DNA of 64,000 bases, taken from assembly GCF_019710575.1 (NCBI RefSeq), contig NZ_JAHWFK010000049.1, positions 30,775-94,774 of the forward strand, given 5' to 3'. The position numbers were made by a program, and so were the translations under genes. The notes under the pieces are model-generated. The model had not been told where the DNA came from and searched no databases. It was given only the letters and a program-made list of their open reading frames with translations. The stretch is from Paractinoplanes polyasparticus (GTDB taxonomy: Bacteria > Actinomycetota > Actinomycetes > Mycobacteriales > Micromonosporaceae). Numbering within the stretch: position 1 is the stretch's first letter; each line of letters starts with the position of its first letter. Positions 41,188 through 50,417 of the stretch are shown in pieces.

Positions 41188-43232
41188 GCGCCTGCGTAAC
41201 CCGCAGCGCCTGCGGCAGGAGGCGATCCGCCGGGCTGGAGCGCGCCGTTGGCGATCAGCCGGTAGGGGGCGGAGCGGGTCTCCGTCTCGGACGGAGCGTC
41301 GTGCGAGACCACGGCGACGACCTGGGGATAGGAGGTGAGCCGGGTGACATCGTCCAGGGTCACCACTTCGGCGTGACGGTCACGCAGGCCGACCAGCCGG
41401 ACGTGCCAGTTGTGCACCGGCGTCGGCACGATCGCGGTCGGCGACGTCCAGCCGGTCAGCGTGGCGCCGTCGCTCAGGGCGCGACCGGCCAGGGTCATGG
41501 CGCCGATCCGCCAGCCACCCTTCGAGACCGCCCCGTCGGTGACATACCGCAGTCCCAGCAGCACGTCCTTCCCGGCGTACGGCGTGAGGTTGTACTTGAC
41601 CGTCACGACGCCCCCGCTGGCGCCGGTCAGGCCGGGCCCGAGCGGCCCGGGCGTCGTCCTGTCCCCGGTCACCGAGTGGAAGGTCCGGCCCCCGTTGGTC
41701 GAGATGGTCACGTAGCCGAAGTCGTTGCGCTCCTCGGTCGCGTACGACGTCTCCAGCGTCAGCTCCGGCCGGCCGGCCGGAATGGTGACGGGGCGGACGG
41801 CGTACGAGTCGAGGTTGTTGCGATTGCCGGAATAGAGGGTCTTCCCGGCGATCGTCCAGCCCAATGGCAGCGGGTCGAGATGCGTCGCTCCCGCGAACGA
41901 CACCGACGTGAGCGGTGTCGGCAGCGGCACGTAGTCCGCGCCGTTCGGCGCCGCGCCCGGGGCGTCGAAGGCCGACTTGTTGTCCAGGTTGATCGACGAC
42001 CGCAGCCCGGCCGCCGACACGGAAGCGAGCGGCGCGCCCGCAACCGTCCCGCCCGGTTCGCCCACCACCCCGTCGACCAGCGTCATCAGCTGGTAGTCGT
42101 GCAGCACGTCATAGAGCGCCACCCCGGCCGGCAGGGCCGCCTGCACCGCTGCCAGGCCTTGCCGCAGCTTGTCCCGGTGCAGCATCGACACGACGTCCGT
42201 CCCGAACCGGTCGCGCAGATAGAGCACGAACTGGAACGCGTTGCCGTAGTCGGCCAGCACCTCGCTGGGCGTGCCCTCGTCCCACAGGTTCAGCGAGTTC
42301 TGCGGCCCTCCGCAGTCCCGCGGGTTGGCGTTGTACCGGGTCTTCACCGGCCCGTGGCCCTGGAAGCACATCAGGTGTGTGTCGTTGCCGCGCTGGTCCA
42401 CGCCGGCGCGGGCGTCCGTGTAGCCGGTCAACGCCGAGGCGAAATCGGCCAGCCCCTCGTCGAGCCAGGTGCTCTCGGCCGGGTCGGCGTAGTACCCGAG
42501 CAGGTGCTGCCATTCGTGCGCGAAGGTCGCCTCGTACATGCGGGGCCGCGCGGGCCGGCTGGTGCACAGGTCGTCGGTGGGGTCGTCGGCCGGTTGCGCT
42601 CCGAGCCGGTGCTTCCAGTCGTAGGCGTCGATCGTCAGCACGTTGCGGTCGAGAAGCTCGTTGACTGTCTCCGAGAAGAAGCCCGCGATGTAGGTGACCG
42701 CCTCCGGGAAGGTGTAGTAGTTCGCGTCGCGGATGTTGTCGACCAGCGTCACCGTCCTGCCGCCGTCCCCGGTGAAGTCGCCCTCGGTCGTCGCCCGCGT
42801 GCCGTCGCGGTCGGGCGGCGTGCTGAAGACGGCCGTCTCCTTCGGATGAATCGTCGTGTCGAACTCGGCGACCAGCGCCGCGATGTTGGCCTCGGTGACC
42901 TCGATCGAGTTCTTGCGGCAGTCGGTGGCCGGGAACGCGAGGTCCTGCGCCACCCACACCTCGACGTGCCGGCCGACCGCCTTCAGCGTGTAGTTCTTGC
43001 GATAGAGCTTGCCCGTCGTGTCGTCGAGCCCGAGCCACTCGCGCACCGTTCCCACCGGCGGCGTCGGCCCGGCCGCCGACCGGCCCTTCGGCCGCGGCGG
43101 GCGGGGCTCGTCCAGCGTGAGATGGGTGCGGGTGAGTTCCCGTACGTCGGAGGGTGTCGCAGCCTCCTGCGCCTGCGCCGGAAGCGGGAATCCGACCACC
43201 AGCACGCACGCCAGAACGGCTGCAAATCTCAT
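41151..43232 (-). CDS. Secreted zinc metalloprotease (M30/M6-like)
   Basis: 693-residue exported protein with a signal peptide (FAAVLACVLVVGFPLPAQA). The zinc motif FAHEWQHLLGYYADPAESTW, then LDEGLADF, supplies HExxH and a downstream Glu as in hyicolysin-like (M30) gluzincins. The C-terminal half has beta-rich segments resembling the immune-inhibitor-A accessory region (YVTISTNGGRTFHSVTGD, GKDVLLGLRYVTDGA). It likely degrades extracellular protein. The final residues are Gly/Ala-rich. Its 3' end overlaps the cyclase gene by 37 bp on the opposite strand. Confidence 0.85.
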   Translation of the reverse strand: MRFAAVLACVLVVGFPLPAQAQEAATPSDVRELTRTHLTLDEPRPPRPKGRSAAGPTPPVGTVREWLGLDDTTGKLYRKNYTLKAVGRHVEVWVAQDLAFPATDCRKNSIEVTEANIAALVAEFDTTIHPKETAVFSTPPDRDGTRATTEGDFTGDGGRTVTLVDNIRDANYYTFPEAVTYIAGFFSETVNELLDRNVLTIDAYDWKHRLGAQPADDPTDDLCTSRPARPRMYEATFAHEWQHLLGYYADPAESTWLDEGLADFASALTGYTDARAGVDQRGNDTHLMCFQGHGPVKTRYNANPRDCGGPQNSLNLWDEGTPSEVLADYGNAFQFVLYLRDRFGTDVVSMLHRDKLRQGLAAVQAALPAGVALYDVLHDYQLMTLVDGVVGEPGGTVAGAPLASVSAAGLRSSINLDNKSAFDAPGAAPNGADYVPLPTPLTSVSFAGATHLDPLPLGWTIAGKTLYSGNRNNLDSYAVRPVTIPAGRPELTLETSYATEERNDFGYVTISTNGGRTFHSVTGDRTTPGPLGPGLTGASGGVVTVKYNLTPYAGKDVLLGLRYVTDGAVSKGGWRIGAMTLAGRALSDGATLTGWTSPTAIVPTPVHNWHVRLVGLRDRHAEVVTLDDVTRLTSYPQVVAVVSHDAPSETETRSAPYRLIANGALQPGGSPPAAGAAGYAGAQASAGARGSKP

Positions 43233-43271
43233 GTAACGGGACGCTACTACCCAAAAGCCGCAGGCATGCCG

Positions 43272-43538
43272 CTATTCGAAGAGCGAGTGGTCGCGCCCGC
43301 CCTCGGCACGACGCCGGGCCCGTCGCCGCAGCTGCACCACGACCATGTCGACCACGGCGACCGCGGCCCAGGCCAGCAGCAACCAGCCGGGCACCGTCCA
43401 GCCGGCCCGGAAGAGCAGGACGGCCAGGACGGTGCAGACGACGAACCCGAAAGCGGCCAGGACCAGCCGCAGATTGAGCGGACTGTACGGCTCTTCGACC
43501 GTGCCACGCCGGCCGGGAGGCTGGGCACCGATGGGCAT
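43272..43538 (-). CDS. Small two-helix membrane protein (DUF6343-like)
   Basis: 88 residues with SPLNLRLVLAAFGFVVC followed by two hydrophobic helices (about 28-45 and 50-68) and a basic tail (QLRRRARRRAEGGRD). The pattern of Pro-Leu-Arg before two short helices fits the actinobacterial DUF6343 group. Function unknown. It is on the same strand as its neighbours but has no clear operon link. Confidence 0.6.
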   Translation of the reverse strand: MPIGAQPPGRRGTVEEPYSPLNLRLVLAAFGFVVCTVLAVLLFRAGWTVPGWLLLAWAAVAVVDMVVVQLRRRARRRAEGGRDHSLFE

Positions 43539-43568
43539 GTTCCCGACGGTACCCCCGCATCCCTCAGC

Positions 43569-44357
43569 CTAGGAAACCTCGCGCCGCAGCACCCGCCAGA
43601 CGCCGATCACGAGCGGCACCAGCACCCAGACGGCGGCCGAGACGCCGACCCGGGCCCACTCGCCGCCGGTCATGCCCGGCTCGCTCATCGCCGTCGTGGT
43701 GGTGTTGATGTCGAGCCATTCGGCCGCCGTGCCCAGCGCCTTGATCGTCGAGCCCAGGATGGTCCACACCATCGGCAGCGCGAAGAACCCCACGATGGCC
43801 AGCGGCGAGTTCAGCAGCAGCGCGCCGAAGCCGAGGCCCATCAGGACGAAGATGATCTGCACGGCCAGACCCTGCCAGATCAGCGAGCCGGCGATGTCCC
43901 AGCTGCCGTCGGCGCCCAGCGCCGCGCCGAGCAGGTTCGCGGCCGCGGCGAGCGCCAGCGTCGCGACAGTCGAGGCGACCGCGATGATCACCCCGGCGGC
44001 CAGCTTGGCCACGATCACCCGTTCCCGGGCCGGGACGAGCGTGAAGGTGGTGAGCGCGGTGCGCTGCGACCATTCGGCGGTCATCGACAGAATGCCCAGC
44101 ACGGGCAGCAGGACCGCCGAGGGCAGCAGGCCGAAGCCGAAGAAGCCCTCGAAGGTCTGCTCGGCGTCGGGCGACCAGCCCAGCATGATCGCCGACGTGC
44201 CGACTGTGGCCAGGCCGATCACGATCAGCAGCCAGAGCCCGGCCCGGGTGTCGGCCAGCTTGCGCAGCTCGACCACGGTCAGCCGGCTCAGCGGCACCGT
44301 GCGGCTGCCCTCCGCCCGTACGGACGGGGTGTGGGTGTTCTCGAGAACGGCGGTCAT
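43569..44357 (-). CDS. ABC transporter permease
   Basis: 262-residue ABC-2-type permease with six hydrophobic helices (for example GLWLLIVIGLATVGTSAIML, AVLLPVLGILSMTAEWSQRT, VIIAVASTVATLALAAAANL). The region EWSQRTALTTFTLVPAR matches the first cytosolic loop of this family. It pairs with the ATPase encoded just upstream (4-bp ATGA overlap). The exported compound is unknown; a divergent NarL-type system probably controls the pair. Confidence 0.9.
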   Translation of the reverse strand: MTAVLENTHTPSVRAEGSRTVPLSRLTVVELRKLADTRAGLWLLIVIGLATVGTSAIMLGWSPDAEQTFEGFFGFGLLPSAVLLPVLGILSMTAEWSQRTALTTFTLVPARERVIVAKLAAGVIIAVASTVATLALAAAANLLGAALGADGSWDIAGSLIWQGLAVQIIFVLMGLGFGALLLNSPLAIVGFFALPMVWTILGSTIKALGTAAEWLDINTTTTAMSEPGMTGGEWARVGVSAAVWVLVPLVIGVWRVLRREVS

Positions 44358-45253
44358 CGGACTGCCTCCTTGACGGAATCGCCGGCGGTCAGGGTGAGGA
44401 ACATCTGCTCGAGACCGCCGGAACCAGCCGGTCGCAGCTCGAGCAGGACGAGCCCGGCGTCGGCGGCAGCCCGCCCGATCACCTCGGAACCGGCCGGCAC
44501 CACGACGCCCCCGTCGGTCGTCTTCGTGCCGGTCAGGCCCGCGCGCTCGAGCACCATGGCGAGCGCGGCCGGATCGGCCGCCCGCACCAGCGTCCCCGTC
44601 TGGGCCAGCAGTTCCGCCTTGCTGCCCTGGGCGACGACCTTCCCGGCGCCGATCACGACCAGCTGGTCGGCCACCGCCTCGACCTCGCGCAGCAGATGGG
44701 ACGAGAGCAGCACGGTGCCGCCGCGGTCGGCGAAGTCGCGCAGCAGGCCGCGCATCCAGTAGATGCCCTCCGGGTCGAGCCCGTTGGCCGGCTCGTCCAG
44801 GATCAGCACGGCCGGGTCGCCCAGCAGGGCCAGGGCCAGTCCCAGCCGTTGCCGCATGCCGAGCGAGTACGCCTTGACGCGGCGCTTGCCCGCCGTCGCG
44901 TTCAGCCCCACCCGGTCGAGGGCCCGGGGCACCTCACGGCGGTCGATGCCCATGGTGAGGGCGGCCAGCGCGAGAACTTCCCGGCCCGTACGCCCGGAGT
45001 GCTGGGCCGACGCGTCGAGCAGCACGCCGACGTGGCGGCCGGGGTTGCCGAGCCGGCGGTAGGGAGTTCCGCCGACCGTCGCCGAGCCGGTGGTGGGCGG
45101 AGTGAGCCCGCAGATCATCCGCATCGTGGTGGACTTGCCGGCGCCGTTCGGGCCCAGGAATCCGGTCACCGTGCCGGGCTCGCAGGTGAAGGACACGTCG
45201 TCGACCGCGGGGTGGGCGCCGTACCTTTTCGTGAGTCGTTCGACCGTGATCAT
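44354..45253 (-). CDS. ABC transporter ATP-binding protein
   Basis: 299-residue ABC ATPase: Walker A GPNGAGKSTT, signature YSLGMRQRL, Walker B ILDEPANGLDPEG and the switch His in LLSSHLL. The C-terminal 80 residues form the accessory region common to exporter ATPases. ATG 45253 is chosen: it starts MITVERLTKRYG and has GAGAAG upstream, whereas the frame remains open to 45448 without support. It forms an exporter with the downstream permease. Confidence 0.93.
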   Translation of the reverse strand: MITVERLTKRYGAHPAVDDVSFTCEPGTVTGFLGPNGAGKSTTMRMICGLTPPTTGSATVGGTPYRRLGNPGRHVGVLLDASAQHSGRTGREVLALAALTMGIDRREVPRALDRVGLNATAGKRRVKAYSLGMRQRLGLALALLGDPAVLILDEPANGLDPEGIYWMRGLLRDFADRGGTVLLSSHLLREVEAVADQLVVIGAGKVVAQGSKAELLAQTGTLVRAADPAALAMVLERAGLTGTKTTDGGVVVPAGSEVIGRAAADAGLVLLELRPAGSGGLEQMFLTLTAGDSVKEAVR

Positions 45254-45316
45254 GCTTCTCAGCGTGCCGGGAGCGACCGTTGGGGCGCGTCGGCCGGAGG
45301 TCGGCGGCCCGGAACC

Positions 45317-45347
45317 TTGGTAGGGCCCGACCACCGACTTTGGTAGG
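45317..45347. promoter_or_regulatory. Direct repeat in the ABC/two-component divergent promoter
   Basis: TTGGTAGG at 45317-45324 is repeated at 45340-45347, 23 bp apart (about two helical turns). It lies between the ABC exporter and the divergent histidine kinase. NarL/LiaR-type regulators bind such repeats, so it is a candidate site for the response regulator encoded here. Confidence 0.45.
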
Positions 45348-45383
45348 TATCCGGCCTCGCCGACCGGCCGTAGAGTCGGCGTC

Positions 45384-46652
45384 GTGGGGAAGCTCAGGCC
45401 CGAATACCGCTGGTTGTTGCCGTCCGCGCTCGAGACGCGGGCACACACCCGGCGCTCGACACGCGACTGGGTGATCGACGCACTCTGTTTCGTGATCGGC
45501 TACGGCTTCTGCGTGCTCGCCACCTGGGACCTGCTGAGCGACGACGTCACCGTCGTGCCCGAGTGGCACTACACGCCCACGTGGCTGGTCTGGGTCGACT
45601 TCGCCGTCGGCACCGTCATCGGCGTCGGACTGTGGTGGCGCCGCGGGCGGCTGTTGATTCCGCTCGCCGTGTTCTGCGCTGTCGCCTCAGTGTTCACCGT
45701 CGCCGGCGGGCCCGCCTCCCTGATCGTGCTGTTCACCGTCGCCGTCCACCGCCGGTTCGGCGTGCTCGCCGCCTTCGCGGTGGCCGGGCTGGTGAGCAAC
45801 GCGATCTTTCCGCTCCTGCGCCCCGAGGACGGGCGCCCCTACGGGCAGACGGTGGGCTGGGGAGCGGCTTTCATCATCATCGTGTGCCTGTGGGGCATGG
45901 TTATCCGGTCGCGGCGGCAGCTGGTGGTGTCGCTGCGCGACCGGGCCGAGCGCGCCGAGTCCGAGCAGCAGCTGCGGGTCGCGCAGGCCCGCTCGGTCGA
46001 GCGCACCCGCATCGCGCGCGAGATGCACGACGTGCTCGCCCACCGCATCTCGCTGCTGAGCCTGCACGCGGGCGCGCTCGAGATCAAGCCGGACGCCACG
46101 CCCGACGAGGTCGCGAAGGCCGCCGGCGTCATCCGGGCCAGCGCCCACCAGGCCCTGCAAGACCTGCGCGAGGTGATCGGGGTGCTGCGCGCCGACCGGT
46201 CCGACGGCGCTCCCGAGCCGCCGCAGCCCACCCTGGGCGCGCTGCCCGCGCTGGCCGAGGAATCGCGCTCGGCCGGCGTCAAGGTCAACCTCGACGTGCG
46301 CATCGAGCCCGCCGCCGTTCCCGACGGCACCGGTCGCGCGGCCTACCGCATCGTGCAAGAGGGGCTCACCAACGCCCGCAAGCACGCGCCGGGCACCTCG
46401 GTGCGGGTCGCCGTCGCCGGTTCGCCGGCCGACGGTCTGGCCATCGACATCCGCAACCCGTGGCCGATCGGCGGCCCGTCCGGGGCGATCCCCGGCACCG
46501 GCACCGGGTTGGTCGGGCTCACCGAACGGGCGCTGCTGGCCGGCGGCCGGCTCAGCCACGGCCGCACCCCGCAGAACGAGTTCGTGCTGTCGGCCTGGCT
46601 GCCGTGGCCGCCGGACAAGAAGACGGCCGAGCGTGCGGGGGCAGCCGCGTGA
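45384..46652 (+). CDS. NarL-type sensor histidine kinase (HisKA_3)
   Basis: 422 residues, GTG start. Four to six membrane helices occupy about residues 30-170 (WVIDALCFVIGYGFCVLATW, FAVGTVIGVGLWW, AVHRRFGVLAAFAVAGL). The dimerisation/phospho-acceptor box follows at about 213 (RTRIAREMHDVLAHRISLLS), and a HATPase region (YRIVQEGLTNARKHAPG, GTGTGLVGLTERA) ends the protein. It is coupled to the regulator by a GTGA overlap. The divergent ABC exporter is its likely target, as in DesK/LiaS-like systems. Confidence 0.92.
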   Translation: MGKLRPEYRWLLPSALETRAHTRRSTRDWVIDALCFVIGYGFCVLATWDLLSDDVTVVPEWHYTPTWLVWVDFAVGTVIGVGLWWRRGRLLIPLAVFCAVASVFTVAGGPASLIVLFTVAVHRRFGVLAAFAVAGLVSNAIFPLLRPEDGRPYGQTVGWGAAFIIIVCLWGMVIRSRRQLVVSLRDRAERAESEQQLRVAQARSVERTRIAREMHDVLAHRISLLSLHAGALEIKPDATPDEVAKAAGVIRASAHQALQDLREVIGVLRADRSDGAPEPPQPTLGALPALAEESRSAGVKVNLDVRIEPAAVPDGTGRAAYRIVQEGLTNARKHAPGTSVRVAVAGSPADGLAIDIRNPWPIGGPSGAIPGTGTGLVGLTERALLAGGRLSHGRTPQNEFVLSAWLPWPPDKKTAERAGAAA

Positions 46653-47305
46653 GCGAGCCGGTGCGGGTGCTCCTGGTCGACGACGACGCGCTGGTGCGGG
46701 CCGGGCTCAGCATGATCCTGTCGGCGGCGCCCGACGTGGCCGTCGTCGGCGAGGCGGCCGACGGGGCCGAGGTGCCCGGCGCGGTGTCCCAGCATCAGCC
46801 CGACATCGTGCTGATGGACATCCGCATGCCGCGCGTCGACGGGCTCGCCGCCACCGAGACGCTCCGCAGGCGGCCCGGCGCGCCCGAGGTGATCGTGCTG
46901 ACCACCTTCGACGCCGACGAATACGTCCTGCGGGCGTTGCGGGCCGGGGCCAGCGGCTTCCTGCTCAAGGACACGCCGCCGGCCGACATCCTGCGGGCCG
47001 TCCGCCGGGTCGCGGCGGGCGAGGCGATGCTGTCGCCCACGGTGACCCGCCAGCTCATCGCGCACGTGGCCGCCCCGGCTCCGCCGTCCCGCAGCCGGGC
47101 GGCCGAGCGGCTCGACCAGCTCAGCGAGCGCGAACGCGATGTGGCGCTCGCGCTCGCCCAAGGCTGCTCCAACGCCGAGATCGCCACGAAGCTGCACATG
47201 TCGATCGCCACCGTGAAGGCACACGTCTCCCGGCTGCTGATCAAGCTCGAACTGAACAACCGTGTCCAGGTCGCCATCCTGGTGCACGACGCCGGTCGGG
47301 CCTGA
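46649..47305 (+). CDS. NarL-type response regulator (LuxR HTH)
   Basis: 218-residue regulator: receiver domain (VLLVDDDALVRAG, phospho-acceptor Asp in VLMDIRMPRVDGL, Lys in LLKDTPP) and C-terminal LuxR helix-turn-helix (LSERERDVALALAQGCSNAE, then HMSIATVKAHVSRLLIKL). GTG 46649 overlaps the kinase stop by 4 bp. It likely binds the repeats between the kinase and ABC genes. Confidence 0.93.
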   Translation: MSEPVRVLLVDDDALVRAGLSMILSAAPDVAVVGEAADGAEVPGAVSQHQPDIVLMDIRMPRVDGLAATETLRRRPGAPEVIVLTTFDADEYVLRALRAGASGFLLKDTPPADILRAVRRVAAGEAMLSPTVTRQLIAHVAAPAPPSRSRAAERLDQLSERERDVALALAQGCSNAEIATKLHMSIATVKAHVSRLLIKLELNNRVQVAILVHDAGRA

Positions 47306-47331
47306 CGCGCCGGGCAGAGCGCCGGCCGCCC

Positions 47332-48510
47332 TTATCGCGCGGGTGACAGGGGCCAGAGCGGTTCCCCGGCCAGGCGTTCCGACTCGCGCAGCACCCGCAG
47401 AATGTTGCCGCCGGCCAGCTTGCCCAGCTCCTCGTCCGACCATCCGCGGCCGGAGAGCTCCGTCATCAGCAGCGGGTAACCCGACACGTCGCCCATTCCC
47501 TCGGGCAGGTCGGTCGTGCCGTCGTAGTCGCCGCCCAGTCCGACGTGATCGATACCGGCCACGTCGCGGGCGTGCTCCACATGGTCGGCGACGTGGGCCA
47601 CCGTCACCGGTGGGCGCGGGTTGGCCGCGAGCCACGACGCGAATTCGGGTTCCACCACGCGGTCCGGGCCGGGCCATGCGGGCAGCGCCGACAGATCCTC
47701 GCCCGGGCGCGGCGCACGGGGCCAGTCGGCGGGGCGCGGCGGCGGGCCGAGGCGCTGCCACTGTTCGTCCGCGGCGGCCCACCAGGCCCGGTAGTCGGCC
47801 GACAGGAACGGCGCGACGAAGGTCAGCTGGATCACGCCGCCGTTGTCGCGCAGCCGCACGAGCACGTCGTCCGGAACATTGCGCGGGTGGTCGTGCAGGG
47901 CGCGTACGCCGGAGTGACTGAAGATGACGGGAGCGAACGCCGTGTCGAGCGCGGCGTGCATCGTCACCGGCGCCACGTGGGACAGGTCGACCAGCACGCC
48001 GATGCGCTGCATCTCGCGGACGACCGCACGACCTTCGTCGTTGAGACCGCCGACCTGCGGCTCGCGCGCGGCGGAGTCGGCCCACGACAGGTTCTCGTTG
48101 TGGGTCAGCGTGACGTAGCGGACGCCCAGCCGGGCGAAGGCCCGCAGCACGCCGAGCGACGTGGCCAGGCTGTGCCCGCCCTCGATCCCGATCAGCGAGG
48201 CGATCTTTCCGGCCGCGACGGCCCGCTCGACGTCGTCGGCGCTGCAGGCGATGGCGAAGTCGTCCGGGTAGGCGGCGACCATCCGGTAGACCGCGTCGAC
48301 CTGCTCCATGGTCGCCACGACCGCCTCGGGCTCGCTCAGATCACCCGGCACGTAGACCGACCAGAACTGCCCGCCGACCCCGCCCGCCCGTAGCCGCGGG
48401 ATGTCCGTCTGCAGCTCGGGGCGCGGCTCGTCGAGCCCGTCCACGCGGTATCCGTAGCGCCCACGCAGCTGCATGGGCAGGTCGTTGTGCCCGTCGATGA
48501 TCAGTTCCAT
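47332..48510 (-). CDS. M19 family membrane dipeptidase
   Basis: 392-residue zinc dipeptidase of the renal-dipeptidase type: DGHNDLPMQ at the N-terminus supplies the first metal ligands, the bridging Glu is in GIEGGHSL, and later His ligands are in VLVDLSHVAP and IFSHSGVRAL. The substrate-site segment GLGGDYDGT is present. There is no signal peptide, so the location is probably cytosolic. It should cleave dipeptides, possibly including D-amino-acid-containing ones. It converges with the NarL regulator. Confidence 0.9.
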   Translation of the reverse strand: MELIIDGHNDLPMQLRGRYGYRVDGLDEPRPELQTDIPRLRAGGVGGQFWSVYVPGDLSEPEAVVATMEQVDAVYRMVAAYPDDFAIACSADDVERAVAAGKIASLIGIEGGHSLATSLGVLRAFARLGVRYVTLTHNENLSWADSAAREPQVGGLNDEGRAVVREMQRIGVLVDLSHVAPVTMHAALDTAFAPVIFSHSGVRALHDHPRNVPDDVLVRLRDNGGVIQLTFVAPFLSADYRAWWAAADEQWQRLGPPPRPADWPRAPRPGEDLSALPAWPGPDRVVEPEFASWLAANPRPPVTVAHVADHVEHARDVAGIDHVGLGGDYDGTTDLPEGMGDVSGYPLLMTELSGRGWSDEELGKLAGGNILRVLRESERLAGEPLWPLSPAR

Positions 48511-48631
48511 GCTGCCTGGCTACCCCGTGACAGCGCCCAAAAGCAAGACTTGAGGAAAACGGCCCGCGCAACCTGACCGCACCGGATCGGGCACTGTACG
48601 CGCACCGGACGACCCGCAATCTCTTCTCATG

Positions 48632-48649
48632 CCCGGCCGACAACGGCCG
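48632..48649 (+). promoter_or_regulatory. Leader hairpin before the GH26-like gene
   Basis: CCGGCCG (48632-48638) and CGGCCGG (48643-48649) form a perfect 7-bp stem with a 4-base loop, a few bases upstream of the GGGGGAG ribosome site for GTG 48672. It may modulate translation or be an operator. Confidence 0.4.
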
Positions 48650-48671
48650 GACAGAGCGGGGGAGTGGGATA

Positions 48672-50195
48672 GTGCGTCGTTCCAAGCTGAAGAAGTATTC
48701 GGTTCTGACCGCGGTGCTGGCGGGTGCCGCCGGCGTCACGGCAGCAAGCCCGGCTGACGCCGCGGCGGCGACCCTGAAGATCTCAGCGGGCGACGACGCG
48801 TACGTCTCGAGCGCCCGCGCCGGTGTCGTCTTCGGCGCCGAGACCAAGCTGGTCGCCGGCGTCTCCGGCAAGGAGACCAAGACCTCGTTCCTCAAGTTCG
48901 CCGTCCCGGCCGGCACCAAGGTCGCCGGCGCGCGCCTCAAGCTGACCACGCAGGCCTCGACGGCCAGCACGGTCGCCGTGCGCCAGGTGGCCGGCACGAC
49001 CTGGACGGAGGGCAAGCTGACCGCGGCCAACGCTCCGGCCCTCGGCTCGGTGCTGATGTCGGCCGTGCCCGGCGCGACCCTCAGCGTCGACCTCGGCCAG
49101 GTCGTCAAGGGCCCCGGCACGTACGCGTTCGCCCTGTCCTCGACCGGCGCCGCCGTCCGCTTCCACTCGGCCGAGGCCACCACCGGCGCCCCGGTTCTCG
49201 AAGTCACCACGCAGGGCGATGTGTCGCCGCCCGTGCCCTCGGCGCCGGTGAACAACGGCAATTGTGTGACCGATGCGAAGCTCGTGCCGTCCTGCGGCGT
49301 GCTCTGGGGCGCGGCGGCCGGTGGTTTCACGGACACCCCGCGTGACCAGGCGCTGCGCGACTGGGAGAAGCTCAGCGGCCGCACCTCGACGATCTTCCAC
49401 ACGTACCACAAGGGCGACGAGATCTTCCCCACCAAGTCCGAGATCGCGATGACCGCCGAGGCGGCCAACCCGCGCGTGCTGCTGACCAACTGGAAGATCG
49501 CGTACGGCTCGACCTGGGCCAAGGTCGCCCAGGGCCAGCAGAACAAGCGCATCGACGCGTTCGCCGCGCGTGCCAAGGCGTACGGCAAGAAGTTCTTCCT
49601 CGTCCTCAACCACGAGCCCGAGAACGACGTCGTGGCCAAGGCCGGCTCCGGCTTCGAGGCGAAGGACTTCGCCGCCATGTACCGTCACACGATCCTGCGC
49701 CTGAAGGCTCAGGGCGTCACGAACGTCGTCAACGTCATGGCCTACATGGGCAACGAGAAGTGGATGGCGCAGAGCTGGTGGAAGGACCTCTACCCGGGCG
49801 ATGACGTCGTCGACTGGATGGGCCTCGACTCCTACGTGAGCGCCGAGCCCGGCTACTACCACTACGGCAAGTTCAACGACCTGCTCGACCGCGCGCCGAC
49901 CGGCGGCGGCACCAACTTCTACGACTGGGCCGTCACCAAGCACGCCGCCAAGCCGATCATGGTGGCCGAGTGGGGCGCCTACCACCGCGTCGGCAAGATC
50001 GCCGACAAGGCCCCGGTCTTCAACAGCGTCCGGCCCGAGCTGGCCAAGCGCAGCGCCATCAAGGCGATCGTCTACTTCGACACCAAGCGGGACGACGAGG
50101 GCGACCGCGACATCAGCATCAACAGCACCGCCACGGCGCTGGCTGCCTTCAAGAAGCTGGCGGCCGACCCGATCTTCAAGGTGAAGCTGGGCTGA
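48672..50195 (+). CDS. Secreted GH26-like beta-mannanase with DNRLRE-type module
   Basis: 507 residues, GTG start. A signal peptide (VLTAVLAGAAGVTAASPADA) is followed by a DNRLRE/CBM96-like beta module at about 32-185 (TLKISAGDDAYVSSA, TKTSFLKFAVPAGTKVAGAR) and a GH26-like TIM barrel at about 205-505. The acid/base Glu315 is in LNHEPEND and the nucleophile Glu433 in VAEWGAY, both in the expected family contexts. The likely activity is on beta-1,4-mannan, though beta-1,3-xylanase activity also occurs in GH26. It stands alone and diverges from the dipeptidase. Confidence 0.85.
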   Translation: MRRSKLKKYSVLTAVLAGAAGVTAASPADAAAATLKISAGDDAYVSSARAGVVFGAETKLVAGVSGKETKTSFLKFAVPAGTKVAGARLKLTTQASTASTVAVRQVAGTTWTEGKLTAANAPALGSVLMSAVPGATLSVDLGQVVKGPGTYAFALSSTGAAVRFHSAEATTGAPVLEVTTQGDVSPPVPSAPVNNGNCVTDAKLVPSCGVLWGAAAGGFTDTPRDQALRDWEKLSGRTSTIFHTYHKGDEIFPTKSEIAMTAEAANPRVLLTNWKIAYGSTWAKVAQGQQNKRIDAFAARAKAYGKKFFLVLNHEPENDVVAKAGSGFEAKDFAAMYRHTILRLKAQGVTNVVNVMAYMGNEKWMAQSWWKDLYPGDDVVDWMGLDSYVSAEPGYYHYGKFNDLLDRAPTGGGTNFYDWAVTKHAAKPIMVAEWGAYHRVGKIADKAPVFNSVRPELAKRSAIKAIVYFDTKRDDEGDRDISINSTATALAAFKKLAADPIFKVKLG

Positions 50196-50300
50196 CCGGA
50201 GTTACCAGCGTTTCCCAGGACGGCCAGCGTGCTTCCTGACAGGTGCTGATCCTCCGCGTTGGGCTTCCGGCCCGGGTGAATTTCCCTATCGTTGACGCGA

Positions 50301-50316
50301 GCGCCGGCTACGGCGC
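50301..50316 (+). promoter_or_regulatory. Small hairpin in the leader of the micro-peptide gene
   Basis: GCGCCG (50301-50306) and CGGCGC (50311-50316) pair across a GCTA loop, 13 bases upstream of the GGGAGGT ribosome site of the 19-residue gene. It supports the view that this is a defined transcript leader. Confidence 0.35.
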
Positions 50317-50341
50317 CGACGACTTCGACGGGAGGTCCACC

Positions 50342-50401
50342 ATGGCCAAGAAGTCCAAGAAGGACAAGAAAAAGGACAAGAAGAACAAGAAGAAGAAGTG
50401 A
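50342..50401 (+). CDS. 19-residue lysine-rich micro-peptide
   Basis: An open frame of 19 codons reads MAKKSKKDKKKDKKNKKKK: 14 Lys, 2 Asp, no hydrophobic residue after Ala2. Translation signals are excellent: GGGAGGT ends five bases before the ATG. Lys codons are almost all AAG, in line with the genome. A hairpin terminator follows 16 bp after the stop, so the peptide is the only product of this short unit. No family with known function comes to mind. A nucleic-acid- or polyphosphate-binding role, a ribosome-related role or a translational sensor are guesses. Confidence 0.7.
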   Translation: MAKKSKKDKKKDKKNKKKK

Positions 50402-50417
50402 TCCCACTTCTTCCGCG

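Noticed and set aside
40776..44762. A 1328-codon open frame on the plus strand
   Set aside because: It lies opposite the metalloprotease and ABC genes and on top of the cyclase gene. Its translation is Arg/Gly/His-rich without any domain, the usual mirror of GC-rich coding DNA.
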